DNA of 22,886 nucleotides from Megamonas sp. UBA1799 (GTDB lineage Bacteria; Bacillota; Negativicutes; Selenomonadales; Selenomonadaceae). The DNA lies in the NCBI GenBank assembly GCA_002319815.1, contig DCFR01000054.1, positions 4,034-26,919 of the forward strand. Direction: 5' to 3'. Of this stretch, positions 6,763 through 14,589 are shown piece by piece. A model generated the notes under the pieces. The model was not told where the DNA came from and did no database searches. It was given only the letters and a program-made list of their open reading frames with translations. Each line of letters begins with the position of its first letter. The first letter of the stretch is position 1. Both the position numbers and the translations under genes were made by a program.

Positions 6763-7929
6763 TTGATTAGACCGGGCATGATTTTTTTTACTGCTTTATG
6801 CGTAGTTTTATTCAGCGTAATGTTTTTTATTCAGCGCATGTTGCCGTCTTTGTTTGCAGATCGGCAGCGCGCTCGTCGTTTTTGCCGGAAGCTGTTATTC
6901 TTTGATGGCCTGCTGGCAGCGGCTCTGGCGGTTGGATACTTTTTTCCGATTCCTGATGCTGTTGACGGACCGGCGATGCTTGGTTTTACGCTAGCGTTTA
7001 TGTTTCAGCTGATTTTAGGCGTTTTTATTTTGCTAAGCCGGCTGGGACGATGGTGTTACCGGAAACTGGCGGCGGCTCCTCTGGACCGGTCACGGCGGCA
7101 ATTGCTGACGCATGCGGCGGCGTATCCTTTGGCGGCGGCAGCTGCAGCGGCTTATGGCGGGCTGGAGGAACGTACGGCGCAGGTCGTGCGGGAGCAGCGC
7201 ATAGGGATTGCTGGGCAGAACACAGGGTTGGATGGCTTTCGGTTGGTACAGCTCAGCGATATTCATTTAGGGTTATTTTTTTCTCTGTCAATGCTGAAAA
7301 AACTGCTGGAGCAGGCGTCTGACCTCGGGGGTGCGGCACTGGTGATTACCGGCGATCTTTTCGATGATGATGCCATGAATGCGGATGCGGCAGCGATTGT
7401 TGACAGCTATCGGCAGCGTTTTCCGGCCGGCATTTGGTTTTGTTATGGGAATCATGAATATTTTCGCGATATCCGGAAGACAAGGGAAGCGTTGGCTAAA
7501 ACCCATATTCATGTCCTGCTGAATAATAATGTTTGTGTGGTGGATGGGGAAAAACCCTTGTATTTTGCCGGGACCGATTATCCGCATGACCGGGCGAAGT
7601 TTGATGCGTTAGCGAAAAGTATGACTGATGAGGCGCTGCAGGGGATTCCGTCCAATGCGATGACGGTCCTTTTGGCGCATCATCCGGATTTCATTGATCA
7701 GGGAGCGGCTCATGGGGTGTCTTTGGTATTGACCGGGCACACGCATGGTGGGCAACTGGGGCTGTTTGGCATACCGATCGTGCCGCCCCTTTTTAAGTAT
7801 ATGCGGGGCCTCTATCGGGTGAAGTCTACTTGGGGGTATGTACACAGCGGCAATGGCAGCTGGTTTCCGTATCGGTTTGGCTGCCCGCCGGAGATTGCCT
7901 GTTTTACTCTGCGGGAGGAAATCGTATGA
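6763..7929 (+). CDS. Membrane-anchored metallophosphoesterase (YkuE/YaeI type)
   Basis: Calcineurin-like metallophosphoesterase, 388 residues. Three hydrophobic segments (about 3-25, 46-64, 71-92) precede an SRRQLL plus Ala-rich stretch (109-131), reminiscent of the Tat-like segment seen in this family. The catalytic domain has the full set of metal motifs: SDIHLG (165-170), GDLFDD (197-202), GNHE (229-232), AHHP (305-308) and GHTHGGQ (325-331). Related proteins hydrolyse phosphodiester or pyrophosphate bonds of lipid-linked substrates such as UDP-diacylglucosamine; the substrate here is unknown. The TTG at 6763 is taken as the start because GGGGG lies seven bases upstream; the next ATG (6778) is too far from it. 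The stop overlaps the next gene's ATG (ATGA), so the two are probably translationally coupled. Confidence 0.9.
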   Translation: MIRPGMIFFTALCVVLFSVMFFIQRMLPSLFADRQRARRFCRKLLFFDGLLAAALAVGYFFPIPDAVDGPAMLGFTLAFMFQLILGVFILLSRLGRWCYRKLAAAPLDRSRRQLLTHAAAYPLAAAAAAAYGGLEERTAQVVREQRIGIAGQNTGLDGFRLVQLSDIHLGLFFSLSMLKKLLEQASDLGGAALVITGDLFDDDAMNADAAAIVDSYRQRFPAGIWFCYGNHEYFRDIRKTREALAKTHIHVLLNNNVCVVDGEKPLYFAGTDYPHDRAKFDALAKSMTDEALQGIPSNAMTVLLAHHPDFIDQGAAHGVSLVLTGHTHGGQLGLFGIPIVPPLFKYMRGLYRVKSTWGYVHSGNGSWFPYRFGCPPEIACFTLREEIV

Positions 7930-9404
7930 CAGCGGCAGAAGAAAAAGAACTGCAGCGGATTGACCGTTTGCTGGCGGGCGGAGAAGCCAGGGCCGCGTTG
8001 ACGGCTTTGGACGGACTTCGCCGCTCGGGCAGTCAGGCGCTTTTGCAGCGTGACGGCTGGCGGCTGGATGAGAAATATGGCATGGCCTGGTATGCTTTGG
8101 GCGACGGCGCTGCTGCGGCTGCTGCGTACTGGGACGCGGCCAGTCATGACCGATTTTTGTCGGCGCAGCTGCAGCATTATAGCAGTTATTTGTTTTGCCT
8201 GCATTATGCGGCGGGGATTCCCGATGCTATGATGCGCGAACAACATGCGGCGTATGGTCATATGCTGGCGGCGATTCCAACGTACAGACATGCATTCCGG
8301 TCCAAGGCAAAATTGCGGATTGGCTATTTGTCTCCCAGCTTTCACGAGCATACGGTGAGCCGATTTTGTCAACCATTTTTTACCGACTATGATCGAACGC
8401 GCTATGAGGTGTATGGCTATGATACGACTAGGCGGACGGATGCGGTAACCGCGGAATTTCGCGCCAGGGCTGACGGTTGGCGCAGCCTTGCGGGCGATGA
8501 TTATGCCGCCGCGGCGGCAAAAATTTATGAAGATCGTGTGGATATCCTGGTGGACCTCGGCGGTCATACGGACGGCGGCAAAACGCTGATGCTCATGGCT
8601 TACCGCCCAGCGCCGGTGCAGATATCGGCGCTGGGGTGGTTCGATACGACCGGGCTGCCGGCTGTCGACTATTTGCTGACGGATCGTTATTGTCTGGCAG
8701 ATGGCGCTGCCGATCAATTTGTCGAGCAGCCGCTGCCGCTGCCGCGCACGCAGTTTTGTTACACGCCGCCGGCGGGGCTGCCGCAGCCTTTTCCTCTGGA
8801 TATTGCCGGCCCGCGGTTATTTGCCAGTTTTCACAACTATGCAAAGATTACGGATGCCATGCTCGTGCTTTGGCGGCGTATTCTTCATGCGGTGCCGGGA
8901 GCCAGATTGTTACTTAAAGATACAACGGCCTATCCGCAAAGGCAGACGTGGATGGCGCAGCGCGTTTTGCGGGCGGGTTTTGCTCCAGAGGAGGTTGAAC
9001 TGCAGCCGGGATCCGTCGATTATTGGAAGGAATACCGTCGGGCAGATATTCTTCTGGATACTTATCCGTATACGGGCGGCGGGATGACTTGTGAGGCTCT
9101 TTATATGGGGGTGCCGGTTGTTAGCCGTTATGGTCGGCGGCATGGCACGCGCTTCGGCTGGAGCATTTTATCGAATTTGCAGCTCGGCGATCTGGCGTCA
9201 GATTCGGATGAAGGTTATGTGACGGCGGCGATTTCGTTGGCGAGGGACGTTTCTCATTTGGATGCATTGCATCGGACGCTGCGAACTCGTATGCAGCAAT
9301 CGCCGCTGATGGATCCGGCTGGGTATATAGAGGATTGGGAAACAGGCTATGAAAAAGTCTGGCGCCGCTGGCAAAAACAGCTAGAATCAACTGCGGGGGA
9401 GTAG
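7926..9404 (+). CDS. GT41-family glycosyltransferase (O-GlcNAc transferase / SPINDLY-like)
   Basis: A 492-residue protein matching the catalytic region of the O-GlcNAc-transferase family. Segments that line up with known OGT blocks are LRIGYLSPSFHEH (130-142), DILVDLGGHTDG (206-217), YRPAPVQISALGWFDTTG (226-243), the KITD segment with Lys307 at the place of the UDP-contacting Lys of human OGT, and ADILLDTYPYTGGGMTCEAL (373-392) followed by MGVPVVS. The N-terminal 120 residues are Ala-rich helices that may be one or two degenerate TPR-like repeats; there is no long TPR array. The likely reaction is transfer of a sugar from a UDP-sugar to Ser/Thr of a protein such as flagellin or a surface protein (inference). 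The ATG at 7926 overlaps the previous stop; an in-frame upstream ATG at 7830 lies inside the phosphoesterase gene and is rejected. Confidence 0.88.
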   Translation: MTAAEEKELQRIDRLLAGGEARAALTALDGLRRSGSQALLQRDGWRLDEKYGMAWYALGDGAAAAAAYWDAASHDRFLSAQLQHYSSYLFCLHYAAGIPDAMMREQHAAYGHMLAAIPTYRHAFRSKAKLRIGYLSPSFHEHTVSRFCQPFFTDYDRTRYEVYGYDTTRRTDAVTAEFRARADGWRSLAGDDYAAAAAKIYEDRVDILVDLGGHTDGGKTLMLMAYRPAPVQISALGWFDTTGLPAVDYLLTDRYCLADGAADQFVEQPLPLPRTQFCYTPPAGLPQPFPLDIAGPRLFASFHNYAKITDAMLVLWRRILHAVPGARLLLKDTTAYPQRQTWMAQRVLRAGFAPEEVELQPGSVDYWKEYRRADILLDTYPYTGGGMTCEALYMGVPVVSRYGRRHGTRFGWSILSNLQLGDLASDSDEGYVTAAISLARDVSHLDALHRTLRTRMQQSPLMDPAGYIEDWETGYEKVWRRWQKQLESTAGE

Positions 9405-9408
9405 ACGC

Positions 9409-10344
9409 ATGGAACAGGATTTATTACATTTTCTAATACCGACAGAAGAAAAACTTTGTGTTCTGACATTGGAAAGCGGCCATTATTTACCGCAGCTGCG
9501 GCGACTGATGCCGCAGGCGGAACTTTATGCCGTTGCCGCTGATGCGGATGAAAGCAGCGAGCCTGTGTACGAGGGGTTGGGAATCCATTGGAATGGGCTG
9601 GATTTTCGACGAGAACGGCTGCCGTATCCGGCGGAGTTTTTTGATTATATTCTGGCGGATCATTATCTGGAAGCGTTAGTCGAGCCAGAAGATATTACCG
9701 CCGGGCTGGGCTATTTTGTCAAACCAACCGGGTGTTTGCTGACCAGTTTTTTGAACATTCGTTACAGCGGTATTCTCGATGAACTGCGCCGCGGCCATTT
9801 TTCGCCGTTTTGCACACATCCGCTGGCGAAACCCGAAGTCGTGAGAATTTTGGGCGTTTCGATGTATAAAGAAGTCGTTTTTGCGCCCGGACGGCAGGAT
9901 ATGCCGGATGCAGTAACGGCTGCTTGGGAGAAAGCGGGGTTTGATAATTATCAGAATGATTTGTCTACGCAGACCTGGTTGGTGAAGGCGTGCCGTTCCA
10001 CAGCGGAGAGTGCGGCGCTGAAAGCATTGTATTCGCCGGCGGTGCGTTCCCGGTTGTCAATTCTTCTACGTCGTATTGAATATGATATTGACCCAACGGA
10101 TAATCTGAAGGCTTTTTGGCGGCTGTATGAACAGGAAATGCTGTTTTCAGACTATGTGGTGGATTTTTTGATGGCGGCATCCCGGCATCCGGCAAAATTG
10201 ACGGCGTTGTTGGCGTCGTCGGCGCCTCCGTCGCAGCAGCCGATGCAGATTCTTTTGAACCAATTAAGCGCGGCGCTGCGGCAGTCCGGGTCAGACCGGC
10301 CGTCGGAAGTGCCCACGGAAAGAGCTGAACGGCAATCTTTGTAA
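9409..10344 (+). CDS. Class I methyltransferase-like protein, degenerate SAM motif
   Basis: A 311-residue protein. Residues of about 14-120 resemble the class I SAM-dependent methyltransferase fold as found beside glycosyltransferases: a strand and loop at motif I (CVLTLESGHYLPQL), LPYPAEFFDYILADHYLEAL (71-90) like the usual LPFPDxSFDxVxxSxxLEHL block, then a KPTGCLLTSFLNIRY strand. Motif I lacks the normal GxGxG pattern, so SAM binding is uncertain. The C-terminal 120 residues are helical, with a low-complexity tail. The start has GGGGGAG eight bases upstream and lies four bases after the glycosyltransferase stop, so the two proteins probably work on one glycan or glycoprotein pathway (inference). 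It could be a non-catalytic partner. Confidence 0.65.
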   Translation: MEQDLLHFLIPTEEKLCVLTLESGHYLPQLRRLMPQAELYAVAADADESSEPVYEGLGIHWNGLDFRRERLPYPAEFFDYILADHYLEALVEPEDITAGLGYFVKPTGCLLTSFLNIRYSGILDELRRGHFSPFCTHPLAKPEVVRILGVSMYKEVVFAPGRQDMPDAVTAAWEKAGFDNYQNDLSTQTWLVKACRSTAESAALKALYSPAVRSRLSILLRRIEYDIDPTDNLKAFWRLYEQEMLFSDYVVDFLMAASRHPAKLTALLASSAPPSQQPMQILLNQLSAALRQSGSDRPSEVPTERAERQSL

Positions 10345-10382
10345 AATGGGCTGTGCGTAAAGGCGGCAGAGGGGAGTTACTT

Positions 10383-11069
10383 ATGTTTGTATGGCGCAGA
10401 ATCGTCGGTTTTCTTTTTGTGGGTATCCTGGTGATCAGCATGGGATGGGGAATGAGGGCAGCGCAGGCGGCCGTTTTTTCTAGTGAGGTGAGCGGCCAGC
10501 GGCTGCAGCCGTCTGGTATGGATCTAACCTATCCGGTGCTGTTTGGGCACAAGCATGCTGCGGCTGATGAAAAAATCAATGCGGATATTTATGCGTATGT
10601 CGTGGCACAGTGCCAGCTGGCTGTGCAAAAAAAAGCGCATATTCGGATGAATTATATAATTCACTATGAAAATGCCCAGATTCTTTCGTTGCAGCTGACA
10701 ACGTATTCCTATGTTTCTGGTACGGCGCACGGGGAATATATGGTGCACGGCGTGGTTTATGATAAGAGCGACGGCGAACGGATTCCATTGACAGCGGCGC
10801 TGGAGCCACTTTCCCCGGCGGCGCTGCAGCCGATGGTTATGTCCGGCGAGGCCCGTGTTTTTGCGGCTGACGGTGCAAAACGTCTGCTGCCGGAACGAGT
10901 ACCGGGCTACCTTTTGGATACTGTGCCGGCAGATTATTATCTTGACATGGAGAACGGCGAACCCGTTGCCGGATTGTTGCTTGCCGATGCGCCGCATGCG
11001 CTGGGGCTGCTGCATATTTTACTGCCGGCTCGGTTTTTGACAAAAGATATCAGAGAACGGATGGATTGA
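10383..11069 (+). CDS. Secreted DUF3298 / RsiV-like protein
   Basis: A 228-residue exported protein. It has a signal peptide (VWRRIVGF, hydrophobic core, AQA before residue 30) and a domain like the DUF4163/DUF3298 pair found in RsiV and PdaC relatives. The hallmark is Y-SYVSGTAHG-E (about 108-118), followed by a YDKSDGERIPLTAAL segment and a final PHALGLLHILLP that resembles the family's APYAAG...IP ending. Relatives bind lysozyme or act near peptidoglycan; activity here is unknown. GGGGAG six bases upstream supports the ATG at 10383 over the in-frame GTG at 10353. It follows the methyltransferase-like gene by 38 bases and is the last gene before a terminator. Confidence 0.8.
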   Translation: MFVWRRIVGFLFVGILVISMGWGMRAAQAAVFSSEVSGQRLQPSGMDLTYPVLFGHKHAAADEKINADIYAYVVAQCQLAVQKKAHIRMNYIIHYENAQILSLQLTTYSYVSGTAHGEYMVHGVVYDKSDGERIPLTAALEPLSPAALQPMVMSGEARVFAADGAKRLLPERVPGYLLDTVPADYYLDMENGEPVAGLLLADAPHALGLLHILLPARFLTKDIRERMD

Positions 11070-11112
11070 CAGTGCGTGCCCTTGGAAGCATCACGCCTAA
11101 AGAAGAAGGCAG

Positions 11113-11161
11113 AGCGCCGGTTTTGACAGCTGTTGTAATGGTTGTCGTACCGGCGCTTTTT
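11113..11161 (+). terminator. Intrinsic terminator after the DUF3298 gene
   Basis: The perfect 9-base arms AGCGCCGGT (11113-11121) and ACCGGCGCT (11149-11157) are followed by TTTT. The loop is 27 bases and contains an inner GACA/TGTC pairing. It closes the 6763-11069 set. Confidence 0.75.
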
Positions 11162-11207
11162 GCCTGGTATGGTTATGGGAAAGATGAAAAAATATTCATT
11201 GATAGGG

Positions 11208-11248
11208 GTTGATTTTTTTATCAACATATGATTAAATGTTCATATAAA
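11208..11248 (+). promoter_or_regulatory. Promoter/operator of the Zn/Cd efflux genes (ArsR/SmtB-like site)
   Basis: Two inverted repeats lie in tandem. GTTGAT-6T-ATCAAC (11208-11225) is followed by ATATGA ... TCATAT (11226-11245), whose core TGAT-N6-TTCA matches 7 of 8 bases of the ArsR/SmtB-type TGAA-N6-TTCA operator. TTGATT (11209-11214) with TTAAAT (11232-11237) at 17 bases, or TATAAA (11243-11248), are the possible core promoter elements, so a bound repressor would cover the -10. No regulator gene lies in this window. Confidence 0.55.
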
Positions 11249-11280
11249 GAAATAATAAATAATCAATGGGGGAATGCGAT

Positions 11281-11502
11281 ATGACAAAGAAATACAAGAT
11301 TGCTGTGGACTGCGCCGCCTGTGCTTTGAAGATGGAGGCGGCTGCGACAAAAGTAGAGGGCGTGGCGGCAGCTTCCATCGGTTTTATGAGTCAGAAACTG
11401 GTAATTGATTTTGTCGCCGGGGCCGATCCGCTGGCGGTCATGGAGCAAGTACAGGCCGTTTGTAAAAGAATTGAGCCGGATTGTGAGATTGTCATTCGCT
11501 AG
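11281..11502 (+). CDS. Stand-alone heavy-metal-associated (HMA) domain protein
   Basis: A 73-residue protein consisting of one ferredoxin-like HMA domain with the metal-binding loop DCAACALKME (Cys at 11 and 14 of the protein). The DCxxC form is the one found in the N-terminal domain of Zn/Cd-type P-type ATPases (family knowledge), which suggests Zn2+/Cd2+ rather than Cu+. The ATG at 11281 follows GGGGGAA by about eight bases. It is 12 bases ahead of the ATPase gene, so the two are co-transcribed. The separate protein most likely serves as that pump's metal-binding domain or as a metallochaperone for it. Confidence 0.9.
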   Translation: MTKKYKIAVDCAACALKMEAAATKVEGVAAASIGFMSQKLVIDFVAGADPLAVMEQVQAVCKRIEPDCEIVIR

Positions 11503-11514
11503 GAGGGCTGCTCT

Positions 11515-13428
11515 ATGAATGCCAGGCAAAAATGGACGTTGGGGCGTATACTGACCGCAATGGCAATATTGATCGGGTTGGAGTTTTTTCCGGCAGAGGG
11601 CTGGTTACGGGCCGGGCTGTATTTAATCCCTTATTTCATTATAGGCTACGATATTCTGCGGCAAGCAATACGGGGGATTGTGCAAGGGGAGATTTTTGAT
11701 GAGAATTTTTTAATGGCGATCGCCACGGCAGGCGCGATGTTTCTGGGTGAATACCGTGAAGGAGCGGCTGTGATGCTGTTTTATCAGGTGGGCGAGTTGT
11801 TTCAGAGTCTTGCGGTGGGACGCAGCCGTGCGAGCATAACGGCGCTCATGGACATTCGCCCGGACTATGCCAACCGGGAACTAGGCGGCGCAATCGAGCG
11901 GGTTGATCCGGACGAAGTCGTACCGGGAACGGTTATTGTGGTTCGGCCGGGAGAAAAGGTGCCGATTGACGGCATTGTTTTATCAGGAACCGCGAGTCTT
12001 GATATGCATGCGCTGACGGGGGAAAGTTTGCCGCGCGATGTCGGTCCCGGAGCGGCCGTGCTGTCTGGCTGCATCAATTTGTCGGGCGTGCTGCGGGTGC
12101 GCACAACGAAGGCGGCGGAAGAGTCGACGGCGGCAAAGATTCTGGAACTCGTCGAAAATTCCAGTATGAAAAAATCACGGGCCGAAAATTTTATTACGCG
12201 ATTTGCTCGCGTCTATACGCCGGCGGTTTGTCTTGGCGCATTTCTGCTTGCGGTGGGAATGCCTGTGGGAAGACTGCTGTTAGGCGAGGCGCCCTTATGG
12301 TCGGCTTGGTTGGAACGGGCGCTGGTCCTTTTGGTCATCAGTTGTCCGTGCGCGTTGGTCATTTCAATCCCCCTAAGCTTTTTTGGCGGCATCGGAGCGG
12401 CTTCAGCCAAGGGGATTCTCGTCAAAGGGTCTAATTATCTGGAAGCCCTGGCGCAGATAAACTATGTGGTGTTTGATAAGACCGGCACGCTTACGCGCGG
12501 GGTATTTGAGGTTACCGAGGTGAAGCCGCAGGGCATGAGTAAAGATGAGCTTCTGGCTTATGCCGCCGGGGTGGAACGCTATTCGCAGCATCCCATCAGC
12601 CGCAGTCTGCAAGCTGCTTTTCCGCCAGAACGGCAACTGGAAGAAGTTACTGGATATGAAGAATTGAGCGGGTACGGGGTTCGGGCGATGGTGAGCGGTC
12701 ATTCTGTGGCGGCAGGCAATGCCCGCTTCATGAAGCAGCTGGGGCTGGGGGTGTCGGAAGCGCTGCAGTCCGGAACGGTCGTCCATGTCGCCGTTGATGG
12801 CCGATATGCGGGCAGCATTCTTGTCTCGGATGTTGTAAAACCGCAGGCAGCTGCAGCTGTTGACGCTTTAAAGAAAGCCGGCGTACGGCGTACGGTGATG
12901 CTCACCGGGGATACGCCGAACGCCGCCGCTGTCGTGGCCGCTGCTGTTGGCGTCGATGCCTATGAGGCCGGACTGCTGCCGGCAGATAAGGTCACGGCCG
13001 TAGAAAAACTGTTGGCCGGAAAAGGCTTCAAAGAAAAACTAGCCTTTGTCGGCGATGGCATCAACGACGCGCCGGTACTTGCTCGGGCTGATGTCGGCAT
13101 TGCCATGGGCGCGCTGGGTTCGGATGCCGCCATTGAGGCCGCCGATGTGGTGCTTATGGATGACGATCCGGTAAAAATCAGCCTGGGCATGGCGATTGCC
13201 AGGAAAACGCTGCGGATTGTGCGGCAGAATATTGTGTTGGCTCTCGGAGTGAAGGCGGTTTTCCTTATTTTCGGGGCCATTGGTCTGGCTAATATGTGGG
13301 CGGCTATTTTTGCCGATGTCGGGGTGATGATTCTGGCCGTGTTGAATGCTATGCGAATTTTTTTGCAACCGCAGACAAATGCAATTGCTCCGTTACTTTC
13401 GCAAGACGTATCACGTGAGATAATTTAA
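11515..13428 (+). CDS. Zn/Cd/Pb-type P1B ATPase lacking its N-terminal HMA domain
   Basis: A 637-residue inner-membrane metal efflux pump of the ZntA/CadA type. Motifs in order are TGES (168-171, actuator), CPC in the metal-translocating helix (SCPCALVISIP, 277-279 within), the phosphorylated Asp in DKTGTLT (321-327), SQHPIS (357-362, P1B nucleotide site) and GDGINDAP (513-520). Lys580 and Asp601 lie in the last two membrane helices, where VK...ADVGVMILAVLNAMR is the Zn/Cd-class signature. The protein begins directly with the membrane helices (about residue 10). The HMA domain normally fused at the N-terminus is instead the preceding 73-residue gene. GGAGG eight bases upstream supports the start. 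An ArsR/SmtB-like operator lies ahead of the pair. Confidence 0.95.
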   Translation: MNARQKWTLGRILTAMAILIGLEFFPAEGWLRAGLYLIPYFIIGYDILRQAIRGIVQGEIFDENFLMAIATAGAMFLGEYREGAAVMLFYQVGELFQSLAVGRSRASITALMDIRPDYANRELGGAIERVDPDEVVPGTVIVVRPGEKVPIDGIVLSGTASLDMHALTGESLPRDVGPGAAVLSGCINLSGVLRVRTTKAAEESTAAKILELVENSSMKKSRAENFITRFARVYTPAVCLGAFLLAVGMPVGRLLLGEAPLWSAWLERALVLLVISCPCALVISIPLSFFGGIGAASAKGILVKGSNYLEALAQINYVVFDKTGTLTRGVFEVTEVKPQGMSKDELLAYAAGVERYSQHPISRSLQAAFPPERQLEEVTGYEELSGYGVRAMVSGHSVAAGNARFMKQLGLGVSEALQSGTVVHVAVDGRYAGSILVSDVVKPQAAAAVDALKKAGVRRTVMLTGDTPNAAAVVAAAVGVDAYEAGLLPADKVTAVEKLLAGKGFKEKLAFVGDGINDAPVLARADVGIAMGALGSDAAIEAADVVLMDDDPVKISLGMAIARKTLRIVRQNIVLALGVKAVFLIFGAIGLANMWAAIFADVGVMILAVLNAMRIFLQPQTNAIAPLLSQDVSREII

Positions 13429-13459
13429 ATTTTATTTGTCAGGGTGATTTTTGGGGATG

Positions 13460-13490
13460 AAAAGCCGGGTTTGTAGATACCTGGCTTTTT
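13460..13490 (+). terminator. Intrinsic terminator after the metal ATPase gene
   Basis: AAAGCCGGGT (13461-13470) pairs with ACCTGGCTTT (13479-13488), with one G-U pair and an eight-base loop, followed by more T. Its loop and 3' arm overlap the promoter of the next gene. Confidence 0.85.
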
Positions 13491-13498
13491 GCTATAAT
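13471..13498 (+). promoter_or_regulatory. Promoter of the AstE/AspA-like gene, nested in the preceding terminator
   Basis: TGC-TATAAT (13493-13498) is an extended -10 element. The -35, TTGTAG (13471-13476) at 16 bases spacing or TTTGTA (13470-13475) at 17, lies in the terminator loop. The ATG at 13534 is about 35 bases downstream, with AGGAGGG ahead of it. Confidence 0.6.
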
Positions 13499-13533
13499 AC
13501 AGCTAAGAAATTTATTGCTTTCAGGAGGGAATT

Positions 13534-14550
13534 ATGCGGACAATTACGTTAGGATCTTTACAAGCCAAGCAAGGGGAGAAAATTCAGGGATATGTCCATT
13601 TGCCAGGGGTAGAGCGCCCTGTGCCCGTTATACTCATTTGCGGACAGCAGCCAGGCAAGAGAATACTCATAACCGCAGGTGTACATGGCGCCGAATACCC
13701 GGGAATTGTAGCGGTTCGTTCTCTGGCGGCGGAACTTGCTCCGCAAGTTTTGGCCGGGGAGTTGATTCTTTTGCCTTTAATCAATTCTGCGGCTTTTTTT
13801 TCCCGTATGCCGGCCTTGGTGCCCTCTGATCAAAAAAATATTAATCGGATATTTCCGGGCAATGCGTTTGGTACGGAAGCAGAACAATTAGCGGCTTTCA
13901 TTGATCAGATTTTATGCCGTTCCATTGATTTTTATTGTGATCTTCATAGCGGCGATATCCATGAAACTTTGCTGCCGCATGGATATTATTCCGGTATAGC
14001 CATGCGGCAACTACAGCAGGAAGCGCGGCAAGCGGCATGTTGTCTGGACATTCACTGTACAGTCCAATCCCATTCCGATTGCGGCAGTCTGAGCGCTGCG
14101 GCGCAGCATGGCGTGTCAGCTCTTTTATTGGAACGAGGCGGGAATGGCGTTTATGATGATGCCGATGCGCATTTTTATAAGGAAGATCTGTATCGACTGT
14201 TAAACCATTTAAAATGTCTGACGGGAATTCAAATGCCGCAGCGACAATCATTAGTCCTAGATTTTTTGGCATCGGAGTCTTTGCAAGCTGGTTGCGACGG
14301 ATTTTGGGAACCTTTTTTACGCCCCGGTGCTCGTCTTGCGAACAATGAAGCGGTTGGAATGATTACTGATGTTTTTGGCAGCATTAAGCAAATTGTGCGA
14401 TCCGCGCAGCCTGGTCTCATTGTTTATCAGCGATCTTCCTTGGCGGTTCGGGTCGGGGAAATGGTTTTGGTTATGGCCATTGGGCAAAATAATTTGGAAC
14501 AGCTTGACAAATCTGAACAAATCAGTGATAATAATAGCAATGAAAAATAG
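13534..14550 (+). CDS. M14-family zinc hydrolase (succinylglutamate desuccinylase / aspartoacylase-like)
   Basis: A 338-residue predicted cytoplasmic zinc deacylase or carboxypeptidase. The zinc site is read as GVHGAEYPG (His51, Glu54) plus CDLHSGD (His138). NINRIFPG holds the substrate-binding Arg105, and LLLERGG supplies the likely catalytic Glu200. The C-terminal 90 residues look like the beta-rich barrel domain of the AstE/AspA group. The substrate is probably an N-acylated amino acid or a related amide and cannot be fixed from sequence. The start has AGGAGGG four bases upstream. The 3' end carries the promoter of the following riboswitch. It is not obviously part of the transport operon because that operon has its own promoter. 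Confidence 0.88.
   Translation: MRTITLGSLQAKQGEKIQGYVHLPGVERPVPVILICGQQPGKRILITAGVHGAEYPGIVAVRSLAAELAPQVLAGELILLPLINSAAFFSRMPALVPSDQKNINRIFPGNAFGTEAEQLAAFIDQILCRSIDFYCDLHSGDIHETLLPHGYYSGIAMRQLQQEARQAACCLDIHCTVQSHSDCGSLSAAAQHGVSALLLERGGNGVYDDADAHFYKEDLYRLLNHLKCLTGIQMPQRQSLVLDFLASESLQAGCDGFWEPFLRPGARLANNEAVGMITDVFGSIKQIVRSAQPGLIVYQRSSLAVRVGEMVLVMAIGQNNLEQLDKSEQISDNNSNEK
14504..14532 (+). promoter_or_regulatory. Near-consensus promoter of the riboswitch operon, inside the upstream gene
   Basis: TTGACA (14504-14509), 17 bases, then GATAAT (14527-14532): 11 of 12 consensus matches. Both boxes lie inside the last codons of the zinc hydrolase gene, whose stop is at 14550. Transcription would start around 14540, about 50 bases ahead of the aptamer. 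Confidence 0.75.
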
Positions 14551-14589
14551 GCTGTAGTTCCTAATGTTGTTGACAATTTCATATTACAT

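Noticed and set aside
7812..8717. A 301-codon open frame on the minus strand opposite the phosphoesterase and GT41 genes
   Set aside because: It has no ribosome-binding site, is rich in Arg, Gln and Ile in a shadow pattern, and lies opposite two genes with clear family motifs.
8500..8850. GC-rich repetitive-looking stretch (runs of gcc/gcg/ccg)
   Set aside because: It is ordinary Ala-, Pro- and Leu-rich coding sequence of the GT41 gene; no repeat unit is maintained.
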